In this document: piece by piece, positions 41,231 through 49,864 of the stretch | Layout: the number at the start of each line of letters is the position of its first letter | Position numbering within the stretch: position 1 is the stretch's first letter | NCBI GenBank assembly: GCA_963729215.1 | Contig: CAVSND010000023.1 | Location: 558,001-622,000, forward strand | Source of the DNA: CAVQJU01 sp963729215 | Lineage (GTDB): Bacteria; Acidobacteriota; Vicinamibacteria; Vicinamibacterales; CAVVIG01 | DNA: 64,000 nt | Direction: 5' to 3' | Notes under the pieces: model-generated | Database searches by the model: none | What the model was told of the DNA's origin: nothing | Seen by the model: only the letters and a program-made list of their open reading frames with translations | Made by a program: the position numbers and the translations under genes

Positions 41231-42620
41231 ATGACCACACTCTGGTCCGGACGGTTTGACGGCGCGCCCGACCGTGACGCGTTCGAGTTCGGCGTCTCGT
41301 TCGGCTTCGACCGGCGCCTCTTCGACGAGGACGTGACGGCCAGCATCTCCTGGGCGCGCGCCCTGGGGGCGGCTGGCGTGCTGCCGCTGGCGGAAGCCGA
41401 TCAGATCGAAACCACGCTCAAGCAGCTCCTCGAACGCGGCCGTTCCGATCCGGCCTTCATCAACGGCGCCGACGAGGATATTCACAGCTTCGTGGAGCGG
41501 GTGCTCGTCGAGCGCATCGGTGATGCGGGCCGGCGCCTGCATACCGGCCGATCGCGCAACGAGCAGGTGTCGCTCGACCTGCGGCTCTACCTGATGAGGC
41601 ACATCCCGCTGCTTCAGCGCGGCGTCGCCGGCGTGGTCGCCGCGCTGACCGCGCAGGCGGAGTCGGCCGGCGAGGCGCTGATGCCGGCGTTCACGCATTT
41701 TCGCGCGGCGCAGCCGGTGCTCGTCGCCCACTTCTTCCTCGCGCACGTGGCCGCCCTGCGGCGCGACCACCAGCGGCTGGCGGGTGCACGGGCGGACGCC
41801 GACGCGCTGACGCTTGGTTCAGGCGCCATCGCGGGAACGAGCTATGCGATCGACGTGGAGTTCCTCGCTCGCGACCTCGGCTTCTCCCGCGTCGTCGCCA
41901 ACAGCATCGACGCCTCGTCTGATCGGGACTTCGCGGCCTCGTTTCAGTTCGCCTGCGCCCTGACGATGGTCCATCTGAGCCGGCTGGCGGAGGATCTCGA
42001 TCATCCTCTGCGGCGAAGGGCATCACTTTTTCGAGCTGTCGGATGCGCTCAGCACGGGCAGCAGCATGATGCCCCAGAAGAAGAACCCGGATCCCCTGGA
42101 GCTGGTGCGCGGGAAGACCGGACGCGCGATCGGCCATCTGATGGCGCTGCTGACGACCCTGAAGGGCCTGCCGAGCGGATACAACAAGGATCTGCAGGAG
42201 GACAAGCAGGCGGTCTTCGACGCGGAGGACACGCTCGCGGGTTCTCTCGCCGCGGTTCGTGCGGTGGTCCGCGGGTTGACGCTCGACCGTGAACAGGCGG
42301 CGCGCGCGGCGTCGGGCATGCTGCTCGCGACGGACGTCGCCGATTATCTGGTGCGACGCGGCCTGCCGTTCCGGCGGGCGCATGAAGTGGTGGGAGGGCT
42401 CGTCCGGAAGCTCCTGGCCGAGGGGCGCGAGTTCCAGTCGCTTTCGGCGAAGGAATGGCGCGCCGTCAGCGAGCTCTTCGACGCTGATATTGCAGCTCAC
42501 GTCACGCCGAAAGCGTCGGTGGCGGCCAAACGGACGCCCCAATCCACGGCTCCAGCCGCCGTCGAGCGCGTGCTGGCGGACGTGCGTGCGTGGCTGGACG
42601 AGAACAACCGGCGCCGGTAG
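41231..42620 (+). CDS. argH: Argininosuccinate lyase (frameshift at 41999)
   Basis: Final enzyme of arginine synthesis, about 462 aa corrected. LWSGRFDGAPDRDAFEF at the N-terminus, DEDIHSFVERVL, LHTGRSRNEQVSLDLRLYL, HFRAAQPVLVAHFF, and the fumarate-lyase signature GSSMMPQKKNPDPLELVR. One extra G at 41999, between GAGGATCTC and ATCATCCTC, shifts the frame; removing it restores AEDLIILCGEGHHFFELSDALSTGSS-type sequence. argG is not in the window. It lies 77 bp after argR. Confidence 0.93.
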
Positions 42621-42626
42621 CGGTTC

Positions 42627-42655
42627 TTGCTAGGGCTAAACAGCTCTGCTAGTAT
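42627..42655 (+). promoter_or_regulatory. Promoter TTGCTA-17-TAGTAT
   Basis: TTGCTA at 42627-42632 and TAGTAT at 42650-42655 with an optimal 17-bp spacer just after the argH stop codon. Predicts a leader of about 56 nt for the gene at 42718. Confidence 0.5.
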
Positions 42656-42717
42656 GGCCCGCGCCTATCGCGCTTCCCTTCCTTGATCCAGCGAGGTTCT
42701 ACGCCCGGGAGATTTTG

Positions 42718-43407
42718 ATGCAGCAGCGCCAGCTTCGGCTTGGTGACGTCCTTGACGATTATTGCCCCCGGGAACGCCGCCTCACCAACCATGTGGTGGT
42801 GGCGATGGTCGGGAACGATGTGAAGCAGACGCGTTGCACGACGTGCGAGGCGGAGCATGAATACAAGCAGGCCCGGCTGCCGAGGCTTCGCCGGAAAGCC
42901 GACGCCGCGGCCCTCGCGCCGGGCGTTCCGAAGCTCCGTGAGCCGGCGCCGGCTGCCCCAGGCACCGGATCCGGCGCTGAATCGCCTTCGGCGGAGATTG
43001 AGGTCGTGGCCGCGCCGGACGAGGACCAGGCCTCTGGAGAGCAGGCCGTCCCGCAGGCCGCCGCCGGCGATGACGAGGCAGGGCCAGCCGACGATGAGGG
43101 GCCGGTGCACAGGCCGCTGATTCGCGCCTCGCTGCCGCGTCTCGAAGGGGCGCCGCCACCAGCCCGGCCCGCCACCGATTTCACTATCCGGCAGCCCGCC
43201 GGCAACCGGCACAACCGCTTCCGTCCCCGGCATGCAGGCGGAGGTCACCAGCCGCATCAGTCACATCAATCACAGGGCAACCGCTCCGGCGGCTACGGCG
43301 GCGGCGGAGGCCAGGTGCGCGGCGGCGGTCCGAGACACGGCGGCGGGCAGCCTCAATCGAACCGCTCTCAGAGCCAGCACGGTCAGGGCCGGAAGCGTTC
43401 CAGGTAG
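42718..43407 (+). CDS. CxxC/zinc-knuckle protein with Arg-Gly-rich tail
   Basis: A 229-aa cytoplasmic protein of unknown function. The N-terminal 60 residues are folded-like (LRLGDVLDDYCPRERRLTNH, VVVAMVGNDVKQTRCTTCEAEH) with a Cys/His cluster C-T-T-C-x3-H. The middle is acidic and Ala/Pro-rich; the C-terminal 60 residues are Gly/Arg/Gln/His-rich (RSGGYGGGGGQVRGGG), as in RNA-binding tails. An RNA-related role is plausible but unproven. GGGAG precedes the ATG by 6 nt. fabI follows after 1 bp. Confidence 0.65.
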   Translation: MQQRQLRLGDVLDDYCPRERRLTNHVVVAMVGNDVKQTRCTTCEAEHEYKQARLPRLRRKADAAALAPGVPKLREPAPAAPGTGSGAESPSAEIEVVAAPDEDQASGEQAVPQAAAGDDEAGPADDEGPVHRPLIRASLPRLEGAPPPARPATDFTIRQPAGNRHNRFRPRHAGGGHQPHQSHQSQGNRSGGYGGGGGQVRGGGPRHGGGQPQSNRSQSQHGQGRKRSR

Positions 43408-43408
43408 C

Positions 43409-44182
43409 ATGTCCGTCCTCGCGGGAAAACGCGGCCTCATCGTCGGCGTCGCCAACAAGCGGTCGATCTCGTGGGCCATTGCCCAGGCGGCGGCAGCCGC
43501 GGGCGCGCGGCTGGCGCTGACGTATCCGAGCGAACGGCTCGAAGAGAACGTCCGCGATCTGGCCGCCACGCTCGATCGTCCGCTGGTGCTGCCCTGCGAC
43601 GTGGCGAGCGACCAGCAGATTGCCGACCTGACCGCGTCGCTCGACGCCGAGTTTGGCGGCCTCGACTTCCTGCTTCACGGCGCGGCGTTCGCGCCGAAAG
43701 CGGACCTGGACAATCCTGTCGTCCAGGCGTCGCGCGAGGGATTCCGGATCGCCCTCGATGTGAGCGCGTACTCCCTGATTGGGTTGACCCGCGCCGTCCT
43801 GCCGCTGATGAAGAAGGCCGGAGGGGGCAGCGTGCTGACGCTGACCTATCTCGGCAGCCAGCGCGTGTTCACCAACTACAACCTGATGGGCGTCGCGAAG
43901 GCGGCGCTCGAAGCCTCCGTCCGGTACATGGCGAGCGAGCTCGGGCAGGACAACATTCGCGTCAACGCCATTTCGGCCGGGCCGATCAAGACGCTCGCGG
44001 CCATGGGCATCAAGGACTTCTCGGCCATTCGCGACGTGTACCGCGAGCGGACGCCCCTCCGCCGCAACATCGAGGTCGGCGAAGTGGCCGATGCCGCCAC
44101 GTTTCTCTTCAGTCCCGCGTCGCGCGGCATAACCGGCGAGATCGTCATGGTCGACGCCGGCTATCACGTCACGGGCATGTGA
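43409..44182 (+). CDS. fabI: Enoyl-[acyl-carrier-protein] reductase (NADH)
   Basis: A 257-aa short-chain reductase for the last step of fatty-acid elongation. Cofactor motif GLIVGVANKRSISWAIA, the LLHGAAFAPKADL loop, catalytic Tyr157-x6-Lys164 in TNYNLMGVAKAALE with Tyr147 in TLTYLGS, then NAISAGPIKTLAAMGIKDF. This spacing distinguishes FabI from other reductases. The start lies 1 bp after the preceding stop codon. Confidence 0.95.
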   Translation: MSVLAGKRGLIVGVANKRSISWAIAQAAAAAGARLALTYPSERLEENVRDLAATLDRPLVLPCDVASDQQIADLTASLDAEFGGLDFLLHGAAFAPKADLDNPVVQASREGFRIALDVSAYSLIGLTRAVLPLMKKAGGGSVLTLTYLGSQRVFTNYNLMGVAKAALEASVRYMASELGQDNIRVNAISAGPIKTLAAMGIKDFSAIRDVYRERTPLRRNIEVGEVADAATFLFSPASRGITGEIVMVDAGYHVTGM

Positions 44183-44415
44183 TCTCTCTTCGCCGCGTCC
44201 GCGGCGGAGTTCTCCGTCTCATACGGCGCCGGCCGTTTGCGATTGCGGTCGGTCTGGCTCTGCTCGTCCCCTCGGTGTGGGTGGAGGTGAGCGGCCGTTC
44301 GTCGGCCTGGTGGACCGGAGGCGCTGCGCTCGTGGCCGGGGCGACGGGGGCCGCGCTGCTGTGGACTGGCCTCGTCGGCGCGCGGCCTGACTGGATCGAC
44401 GAGGATCAAGGGTAG
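44179..44415 (+). CDS. Small two-helix membrane protein coupled to fabI
   Basis: A 78-aa protein: basic N-terminus (RLIRRRPFAIAVGLALLVPSV) and a second hydrophobic segment (WWTGGAALVAGATGAALLW), ending GARPDWIDEDQG. The GTG start overlaps the fabI stop codon (GTGA). Its TAG stop codon at 44413-44415 is part of the palindromic repeat that follows. Confidence 0.6.
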   Translation: MISLRRVRGGVLRLIRRRPFAIAVGLALLVPSVWVEVSGRSSAWWTGGAALVAGATGAALLWTGLVGARPDWIDEDQG

Positions 44416-44457
44416 CGTCCGGCTTCAGCCGGACGTCCGCCTGAAGGCGGACGCTAC
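44412..44457. repeat. Double-hairpin GTAGCGTCCG element giving stop codons to both flanking genes
   Basis: GTAGCGTCCGGCTTCAGCCG continues into GACGTCCGCCTGAAGGCGG and ACGCTAC. Two perfect hairpins (CGTCCGGC/GCCGGACG and GTCCGCC/GGCGGAC) are enclosed by GTAGCG...CGCTAC. The left GTAG contains the TAG of the plus-strand gene ending at 44415 and the right CTAC contains the minus-strand TAG of the ankyrin gene ending at 44454. Confidence 0.85.
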
Positions 44458-45944
44458 TTCTGCAGACTTCGCAGCAGCTCGACGGTCGTTTCGCGGGGGC
44501 CGCGGTTGGCGCGTTCCGGAGATCGAAGCGCCCCGCCGGTCTTGCTTTCAATCGACGCCAGCGCAGTCAGCCCCTTCGCATTCCTGGCATCCAGCCTGGC
44601 GCCGGCACGGACGAGTTGTTCGATGACGCGGTCGTAGCCGAGCAGCGCGGCGGCGTGCAGCGCGGTGTCGCCGGATGTGCTTGCCGCGTTGACATCAGCG
44701 CCGTGCGCAATCGCGGCGCCGACGGCCTCGACCACCAGACGTTCGTCCTCGACCTTGCCGCCGTCCAGCACGCTCAGCCCGCGACGATCGGTCTGGGGGC
44801 TCGCGCCCGACCCTGCCGCGGCCATCAGCGGCGTCTCGCCGGACTTCATCGTCAGCCGTGTGTCGGCGCCGGCACCGGCCAGGGCGCGCATGATGTCGGC
44901 CTCGAGGAACTTGGCGGCCAGAAAGTATGGCGTCGATCCAATGAGCGTCGCCGGCAGCTCGAAGTCCTCGCTGTTGCGGCGGACGGGTGTGCCCTTTGTC
45001 ATGCGCAGGTTCGGATCGGCGCCGTGCGCCAGCAGCGAACGGACGAGATCAAGGCCGCCGCGCAGGACCGCGGCGTGCAGCGCGGTGTAGCCGACCTCGC
45101 CGGCGTTGGGGTTCGCGCCCTTCTCCAGCAGCAGCATCGCGACGGCCTGCTGGCCGCTGTGAGCGGCCTCAACAAGCGCGGTCATGCCGTTTGGCAGCGC
45201 CTCGTCCACGCGCGCGCCTGCCTCGAGGAGCAGCCGCGCCGATTCGGCATCACCCGAGCGCGCGGCGAACAGCAGCGGCGTGCTGCCTCCGCGCGTGACC
45301 GTGTAGTTCAGTGCCTCGCGGCCGGCGCGCTGGGTGACCTCGCTCGTGACCGTCTGCGTGTACGCCCGCGAGCGTGCCTCCACGTCCGCGCCCGCCTTCA
45401 CGAGCCTGGCGACGACATCTGGGTGCTTGTTCGCCGCCGCCCACATCAACGCCGTCTGATCGTGGCGCGGCTCCCTGCGATTGACGTCCGCGCCGCGGGC
45501 GAGCAGCGCTTCCACGGCCTTCACGTCGCCGGTGCGCGAGCACGTCATGAGGGCGGTTTCTCCGTTCAGGAGCGCCGCGTTGGGATCCGCGCCGGCGGTA
45601 AGAAGCGCCCCTACCATCGCGGCGCTGCGGTTGGTGCAGGCGAGGTAGAGCGGGGTCGCGCCGGCATCGTCCGCCACCCCGGCTCGCGCGCCCGCCCGAA
45701 TCAGGAGCTGCGCCGTCCGGAGATCGTCGAGGTGCGCCGCCCAGTGAAGTGCCGTGGCGCCATCACCCTGGCGACCGTTCACGTCCGCATGGCCCTTCAG
45801 AAGCGCCTGCACGGCCTGCGTGTCGCCGTTCCTGACGGCGGCGATGAGGGGCGTCTCGCTCGCCGCGCCTGCCCGCACGGGCTGCAGCACGGCGACAGCC
45901 GCGGCCAGCGCCAAAGTGCCAAGGAGATGTGGACGGCGGCGCAC
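44454..45944 (-). CDS. Exported ankyrin-repeat protein
   Basis: A 496-aa protein with signal peptide (TLALAAAVAVLQPVRAGA) and about ten ankyrin repeats, recognisable by repeated TALHWAAHLDD, TPLYLACTNRSAAMVGALL, AGADPNAALLNGETALM, TPLLFAARSGDAESARLLLE, GYTALHAAVLRGGLDLV and DTALHAAALLGYDRVIEQL. A longer insert near residue 290-330 separates two repeat blocks. Likely a periplasmic protein-binding scaffold. The GTG start lies 1 bp after the DUF1552 stop codon, so it is the last gene of a three-gene operon. Confidence 0.88.
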   Translation of the reverse strand: MRRRPHLLGTLALAAAVAVLQPVRAGAASETPLIAAVRNGDTQAVQALLKGHADVNGRQGDGATALHWAAHLDDLRTAQLLIRAGARAGVADDAGATPLYLACTNRSAAMVGALLTAGADPNAALLNGETALMTCSRTGDVKAVEALLARGADVNRREPRHDQTALMWAAANKHPDVVARLVKAGADVEARSRAYTQTVTSEVTQRAGREALNYTVTRGGSTPLLFAARSGDAESARLLLEAGARVDEALPNGMTALVEAAHSGQQAVAMLLLEKGANPNAGEVGYTALHAAVLRGGLDLVRSLLAHGADPNLRMTKGTPVRRNSEDFELPATLIGSTPYFLAAKFLEADIMRALAGAGADTRLTMKSGETPLMAAAGSGASPQTDRRGLSVLDGGKVEDERLVVEAVGAAIAHGADVNAASTSGDTALHAAALLGYDRVIEQLVRAGARLDARNAKGLTALASIESKTGGALRSPERANRGPRETTVELLRSLQK

Positions 45945-45945
45945 G

Positions 45946-47295
45946 TCAGATTCCGGCCAGCGTCCGAGCGTCGAGCCTGCCCGTGCTGTCGCCGATGCGA
46001 TCGAGCTTCACGCCGAATTTGTCGAGCAGCGTGAGGTGAAGGTTCGCGAGCGGCGTCTCTTTCGGATAACGGATGTGCCGTCCGCCTTTCAGCTGGCCGG
46101 CCCCGCCGCCCGCGAGCAGGAGCGGGATGTTGCGGGGGTCGTGCGCGTTGCAGTCGCCCATGCCGGTGCCGTAGAGGAGCGTGCAGTGATCCAGCAGCGT
46201 CCCGTCGCCGTCCGGCGTCGCGCTCAGGCGATCCAGCAGATAGGCGAACTTGGTGACCTGGTACGCGTTGATCTTCGCCACCTTCACGATTTTTTCAGGT
46301 TCCTGCTGGTGATGGGTGATCGGGTGGTGCGCGTCGGGCACGCCGATTTGCGGATACGTCACGCCGCTGAATTCACGCCCGAGCATGAACGTGATGACAC
46401 GCGTCAGGTCGGCTTGGTACGCGAGCACCTGCAGATCGCACATCAGCTTGACGTGATCGTCGTAGTTGTCGGGCGCGCCCGCCGGGTGATCGATGAGCGG
46501 CAGCTCACGCCCGCTCTGTTCCTCGGCCCGCTGGATGCGCCGTTCGACGTCGCGAATCGCGTCGAGGTACTCGACGAGCTTGACGCCGTCGCCGGGGCCG
46601 AGCGATCCCTTGAGGCTCGCCGCCTCACGGATGACCGAGTCCAGCACGCTCTTGTCCTGCTGAATGCGGGAGCGGCGCGCCGCCGGGTCGGTGCTGCCGC
46701 TGTCGCCGAACAATCGCTCGAACACGACGCGCGGGTTGTTCTCCGTGGGAAGCGGGGTGTTCGCGCTGCGCCATGAGATGGTGTTGGTATAAGCGCACGC
46801 GAAGCCGACGTCGCACGCGCCGGCCGTTTCGCCCGACTCGATCGCGAGCTCGAGCGACGCAAGCTGCGTATGTTTGCTGGCGTCCTCCGCGAGAAGCTGA
46901 TCGACGGAGACGCCGGCGTCCAGCCACGTTTCGCTCGTGGGAGGCGAGATGTCGGTGAGGAACCGCGTGCTCGCCTTGGCGTGCGCGCCTCCCGGCCGCC
47001 CGGCCGAGGGGACGCACGCGAGGCCGGTCAGCACGGAAAACCGATCGCGATGGGAGGCCAGCGCCGCCAGCGTCGGCGTCAGCTCGTAACCGGCGCCTTC
47101 GGCCGCCGGCGTCCAGTTTTCCATGATCATGCCGTTCACGACGTACATCACGCCGAAGCGGTTGATCGGCCTGGCGGCGGTGACGGCCTGCGCAGTCAGC
47201 GCGGGAACCATTCCGTCGAGCAGCGGCAGCGCCAACGTCGCCCCGATGCCCCGGAGCATTGTCCGGCGGGGAATCGCTTTTCTGGTGATGATCAT
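45946..47295 (-). CDS. DUF1552 protein, Tat-exported
   Basis: A 449-aa protein with a twin-arginine leader (PRRTMLRGIGATLALPLLD). Family features are FGVMYVVNGMIMENWTP, FSVLTGLACVPSAG, DQLLAEDASKHTQLASLELA, LVEYLDAIRDVERRIQRAE, HVKLMCDLQVLAYQADLTRV and LYGTGMGDCNAHDPRNIPLLL. Function unknown. The second of two in-frame ATGs (47295) has GGAG at 7 nt and is preferred over 47301. Regularly found beside DUF1592 cytochrome-like proteins, as here. Confidence 0.88.
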   Translation of the reverse strand: MIITRKAIPRRTMLRGIGATLALPLLDGMVPALTAQAVTAARPINRFGVMYVVNGMIMENWTPAAEGAGYELTPTLAALASHRDRFSVLTGLACVPSAGRPGGAHAKASTRFLTDISPPTSETWLDAGVSVDQLLAEDASKHTQLASLELAIESGETAGACDVGFACAYTNTISWRSANTPLPTENNPRVVFERLFGDSGSTDPAARRSRIQQDKSVLDSVIREAASLKGSLGPGDGVKLVEYLDAIRDVERRIQRAEEQSGRELPLIDHPAGAPDNYDDHVKLMCDLQVLAYQADLTRVITFMLGREFSGVTYPQIGVPDAHHPITHHQQEPEKIVKVAKINAYQVTKFAYLLDRLSATPDGDGTLLDHCTLLYGTGMGDCNAHDPRNIPLLLAGGGAGQLKGGRHIRYPKETPLANLHLTLLDKFGVKLDRIGDSTGRLDARTLAGI

Positions 47296-47308
47296 GCCCA
47301 TGCTCCTG

Positions 47309-49774
47309 CTAAGGACTGCCGCCTGGCCGAGTCGCCTGACTTGCCGGACCCGCCCGGCCTGTCTCGCCCGCCCGGCCTTCGAGCGGCGCCGCGGCGCTCG
47401 TACTCATCCCGAAGGGCGTGCTTTCGACGATGGCCATGATGATGGAGGACCAGCGGTGATCTTCCGAAGCCGTGTCGCGAACAATCTTTCGAATCGCCGG
47501 CCAGTCGGCGGGTTCGGTGCCGCGCCCGATCGAGTAGGACAGCAGCCGGTCGGTGAACGTGCGGACGAAATCCTCCCGATGGTTCAACAGCAGGGACCGC
47601 AGTCCTGCCACGCCGTCGAAATGGCTGCCGTCGGGCAATGACGCGGACGCATCAACAGGCGAGCCGTCGCTCGTCGTCCGCCACTTGCCGAGCGCGTCGA
47701 AGTTCTCGAGTGAGAAACCGAGCGGATCCATTCGTACGTGACAGACCGCGCACCCGGGGTTCTTGCGGTGCGCCTCCAGGCGTTCCCGCACCGAAAGGCG
47801 TTCGCCGTTCGCGCCGTTCTCCTTCAGCGCCGGCACGTCGGGCGGCGGGGCCGGCGGGGGAGAGCCGAGCAGGCTCTCGAGCAGCCAGCGCCCGCGAAGC
47901 ACGGGCGATGTCCGATTCGGGTACAACGTGGCCGTCAGGATGCTGGCCTGGCCAAGGAGCCCGCCTCTGACGCCATCGTTGAAGACCACCCGGCGAAAAT
48001 GGCTCCCGTAGACGTTGGGAATCCCGTAATGGCGCGCGAGGCGTTCGTTGACGAACGTGTAGTTGGCGCCGATGAGGTCCACGACGCTCCGATCCTCCCG
48101 CAGCTGGCTCGCGACGAAGAGGCGCGTCTCCTGCTGCACGGCTTCGCGCAGGTTCTCGTCGAAATCGGGAAACTCGTCCACGTCGGGCACGATGCCCGGG
48201 AGACGTCCGAGCTTGAGCCACTGGTTCGCGAAGTTGTCTATCAGCGCCTGCGACCGCGCGTCGTGCAGCATCCGCCTGACCTGCCGCTCGAGCACCGCGG
48301 GATCCCCCAGTGTCCCTCGCACGGCCAGCTCCATGAGCTCGTCGTCCGGGATGCTGCTCCAGAGAAAAAACGACAGCCGTGATGCGAGGTCGATCGGGTT
48401 CAGCCGGTACGGCGTGCCGGCGGCGAGCTGAGGAGGCTCGTGCTCGACGCGAAACAGGAACGCGGGCGCCGAGAGGATTCGCCGGAGTCCGCGCTGGATT
48501 CCCATATCGAAACCGCCGTCGGCACGGCCCGCCCTGTAGAAATCGAGGAGGGTCGCAACTTCCGCGTCCGTCACGGGCCGGCGATAGGCGCGACGCGCGA
48601 GCGTGGAAAGAATGCGCGTGGCGCATTGGTCGGTGGGCGTCCGGCACACGAAGATCTTCCGCCGGCTGGGCGTGTCGCCCGCGCCGGCAGGATTGTACGG
48701 ACCGCCCACGAGGACGCTGTCCACACCAGGTTCGCCGAAGTACAGCTCGTTGGTCGTGCGCGCGAAGCCGCGCTGCGGCGGCTGGAGCACGCCCTCGGGC
48801 TCCCAGTGCTCGCGTACGAACGACACGCCGACCTCGCGCGTTCCAGCCTTGATTGGAACGCGCACCTCGAGGCCTGCGTCGGCCGTATGCATGTAGATTT
48901 CCCACTCCCGATCGCCCTGTGTGTTGCCGGCGAAGCTCTCGGGTGCGGTCGACCCCTTGCCTTCGCCGCCGATCGTGAAGCGCTTCAGCAGCACGCCGTC
49001 CAGCCGCAGGTCGATCTGGTGGGACTCTCCCATGCCGATCAGATACAGATAGAGCTGGCGCTTCAGGACGACCTTGATGGAATACGTGCCGTCGAGCGGG
49101 AAGTGATATCGGACGGTCGTGCCGCCGCGCGATCCGAACGGCTGCCGCTCGTTGGCGCGGTCGTCCTGCACCATCGAGGTCGGAACCTTGAATGTATCAA
49201 CCACCGGATTCAGGGTCGGGTCGCCGACGGCCAGCCGCGAGACGGTGGATGCCGCCGACAGATAGCTCTCGAGCAGCGCGGGCGATACGGTCAGCACGCT
49301 GGCGACGTTGTCGAACCCATGCGAATCAGGTTCGTCGGCGATGAGCGATCGGCCGTCCACGTCGAGCGCCAGCAGATCACGGACGGCGTTCGTATATTCG
49401 GTGCGGTTCAGGCGGTGAACCGGCACGCGTCCGGGATGCGGCGCCGCGTCCGCCGCCGCGTCCAGCGCGTTTTCGAGAGAGGAAACGACTCCCCGGTACG
49501 TGCCATCGTCCGGGCGAGGTGCGCCGGGCGGAGGCATCTCGCGCGTGCGGAGCTTCCGCGCGACTTTCTCCCATGTCTCAGGGGAGTCGCCCACGCGATC
49601 GATGTTGGCCAGGTCGAGCGCCAACCCCGCCGTCTTCAGGCGCGCGTTATGGCAGGTGAGACAGTATTTGTCGAGCACACCCCGCGGTTGAACCGCCGCC
49701 GCGGGCGCCTGCGCCCCCAGGCTTCCGGCGGCCAACGCCAACCCAAACGAACACAACAGGATGGCCCTGCGCAA
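47309..49774 (-). CDS. DUF1587/1592/1588/1585 protein with two CxxCH haem sites
   Basis: An 821-aa exported multidomain protein of the Planctomycete-type cytochrome family. CLTCH near residue 38 begins a PSC-type cytochrome segment. HRLNRTEYTNAVRDLLAL is the DUF1587 hallmark; ARRAYRRPVTDAEVATLL starts DUF1595/1592; LSFFLWSSIPDDELMELA and FANQWLKLGRL are DUF1592; GGLLGQASILTATLYPNRTSPVLRG is DUF1588. The second site is CAVCH in NPGCAVCHVRMDPLGFSLENFDALG (DUF1588/1585). Role unknown, presumed redox. The start is a TTG at 49774 with GGGAAG close upstream, so it is uncertain. It leads the operon with DUF1552 and ankyrin. Confidence 0.88.
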   Translation of the reverse strand: MRRAILLCSFGLALAAGSLGAQAPAAAVQPRGVLDKYCLTCHNARLKTAGLALDLANIDRVGDSPETWEKVARKLRTREMPPPGAPRPDDGTYRGVVSSLENALDAAADAAPHPGRVPVHRLNRTEYTNAVRDLLALDVDGRSLIADEPDSHGFDNVASVLTVSPALLESYLSAASTVSRLAVGDPTLNPVVDTFKVPTSMVQDDRANERQPFGSRGGTTVRYHFPLDGTYSIKVVLKRQLYLYLIGMGESHQIDLRLDGVLLKRFTIGGEGKGSTAPESFAGNTQGDREWEIYMHTADAGLEVRVPIKAGTREVGVSFVREHWEPEGVLQPPQRGFARTTNELYFGEPGVDSVLVGGPYNPAGAGDTPSRRKIFVCRTPTDQCATRILSTLARRAYRRPVTDAEVATLLDFYRAGRADGGFDMGIQRGLRRILSAPAFLFRVEHEPPQLAAGTPYRLNPIDLASRLSFFLWSSIPDDELMELAVRGTLGDPAVLERQVRRMLHDARSQALIDNFANQWLKLGRLPGIVPDVDEFPDFDENLREAVQQETRLFVASQLREDRSVVDLIGANYTFVNERLARHYGIPNVYGSHFRRVVFNDGVRGGLLGQASILTATLYPNRTSPVLRGRWLLESLLGSPPPAPPPDVPALKENGANGERLSVRERLEAHRKNPGCAVCHVRMDPLGFSLENFDALGKWRTTSDGSPVDASASLPDGSHFDGVAGLRSLLLNHREDFVRTFTDRLLSYSIGRGTEPADWPAIRKIVRDTASEDHRWSSIIMAIVESTPFGMSTSAAAPLEGRAGETGRAGPASQATRPGGSP

Positions 49775-49864
49775 AGCTTCCCAAGTTTGAACAAAACAGT
49801 AAGGAAGTCAATGGGAGATGCAGGGTGCGTCAGGCCGCGGCCGGGCGAGGTGTTGTGTCGGCCG

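Noticed and set aside
42649..43257. A 202-codon minus-strand open frame over the zinc-knuckle gene
   Set aside because: Shadow frame; the plus-strand gene has a promoter, ribosome site and Cys cluster.
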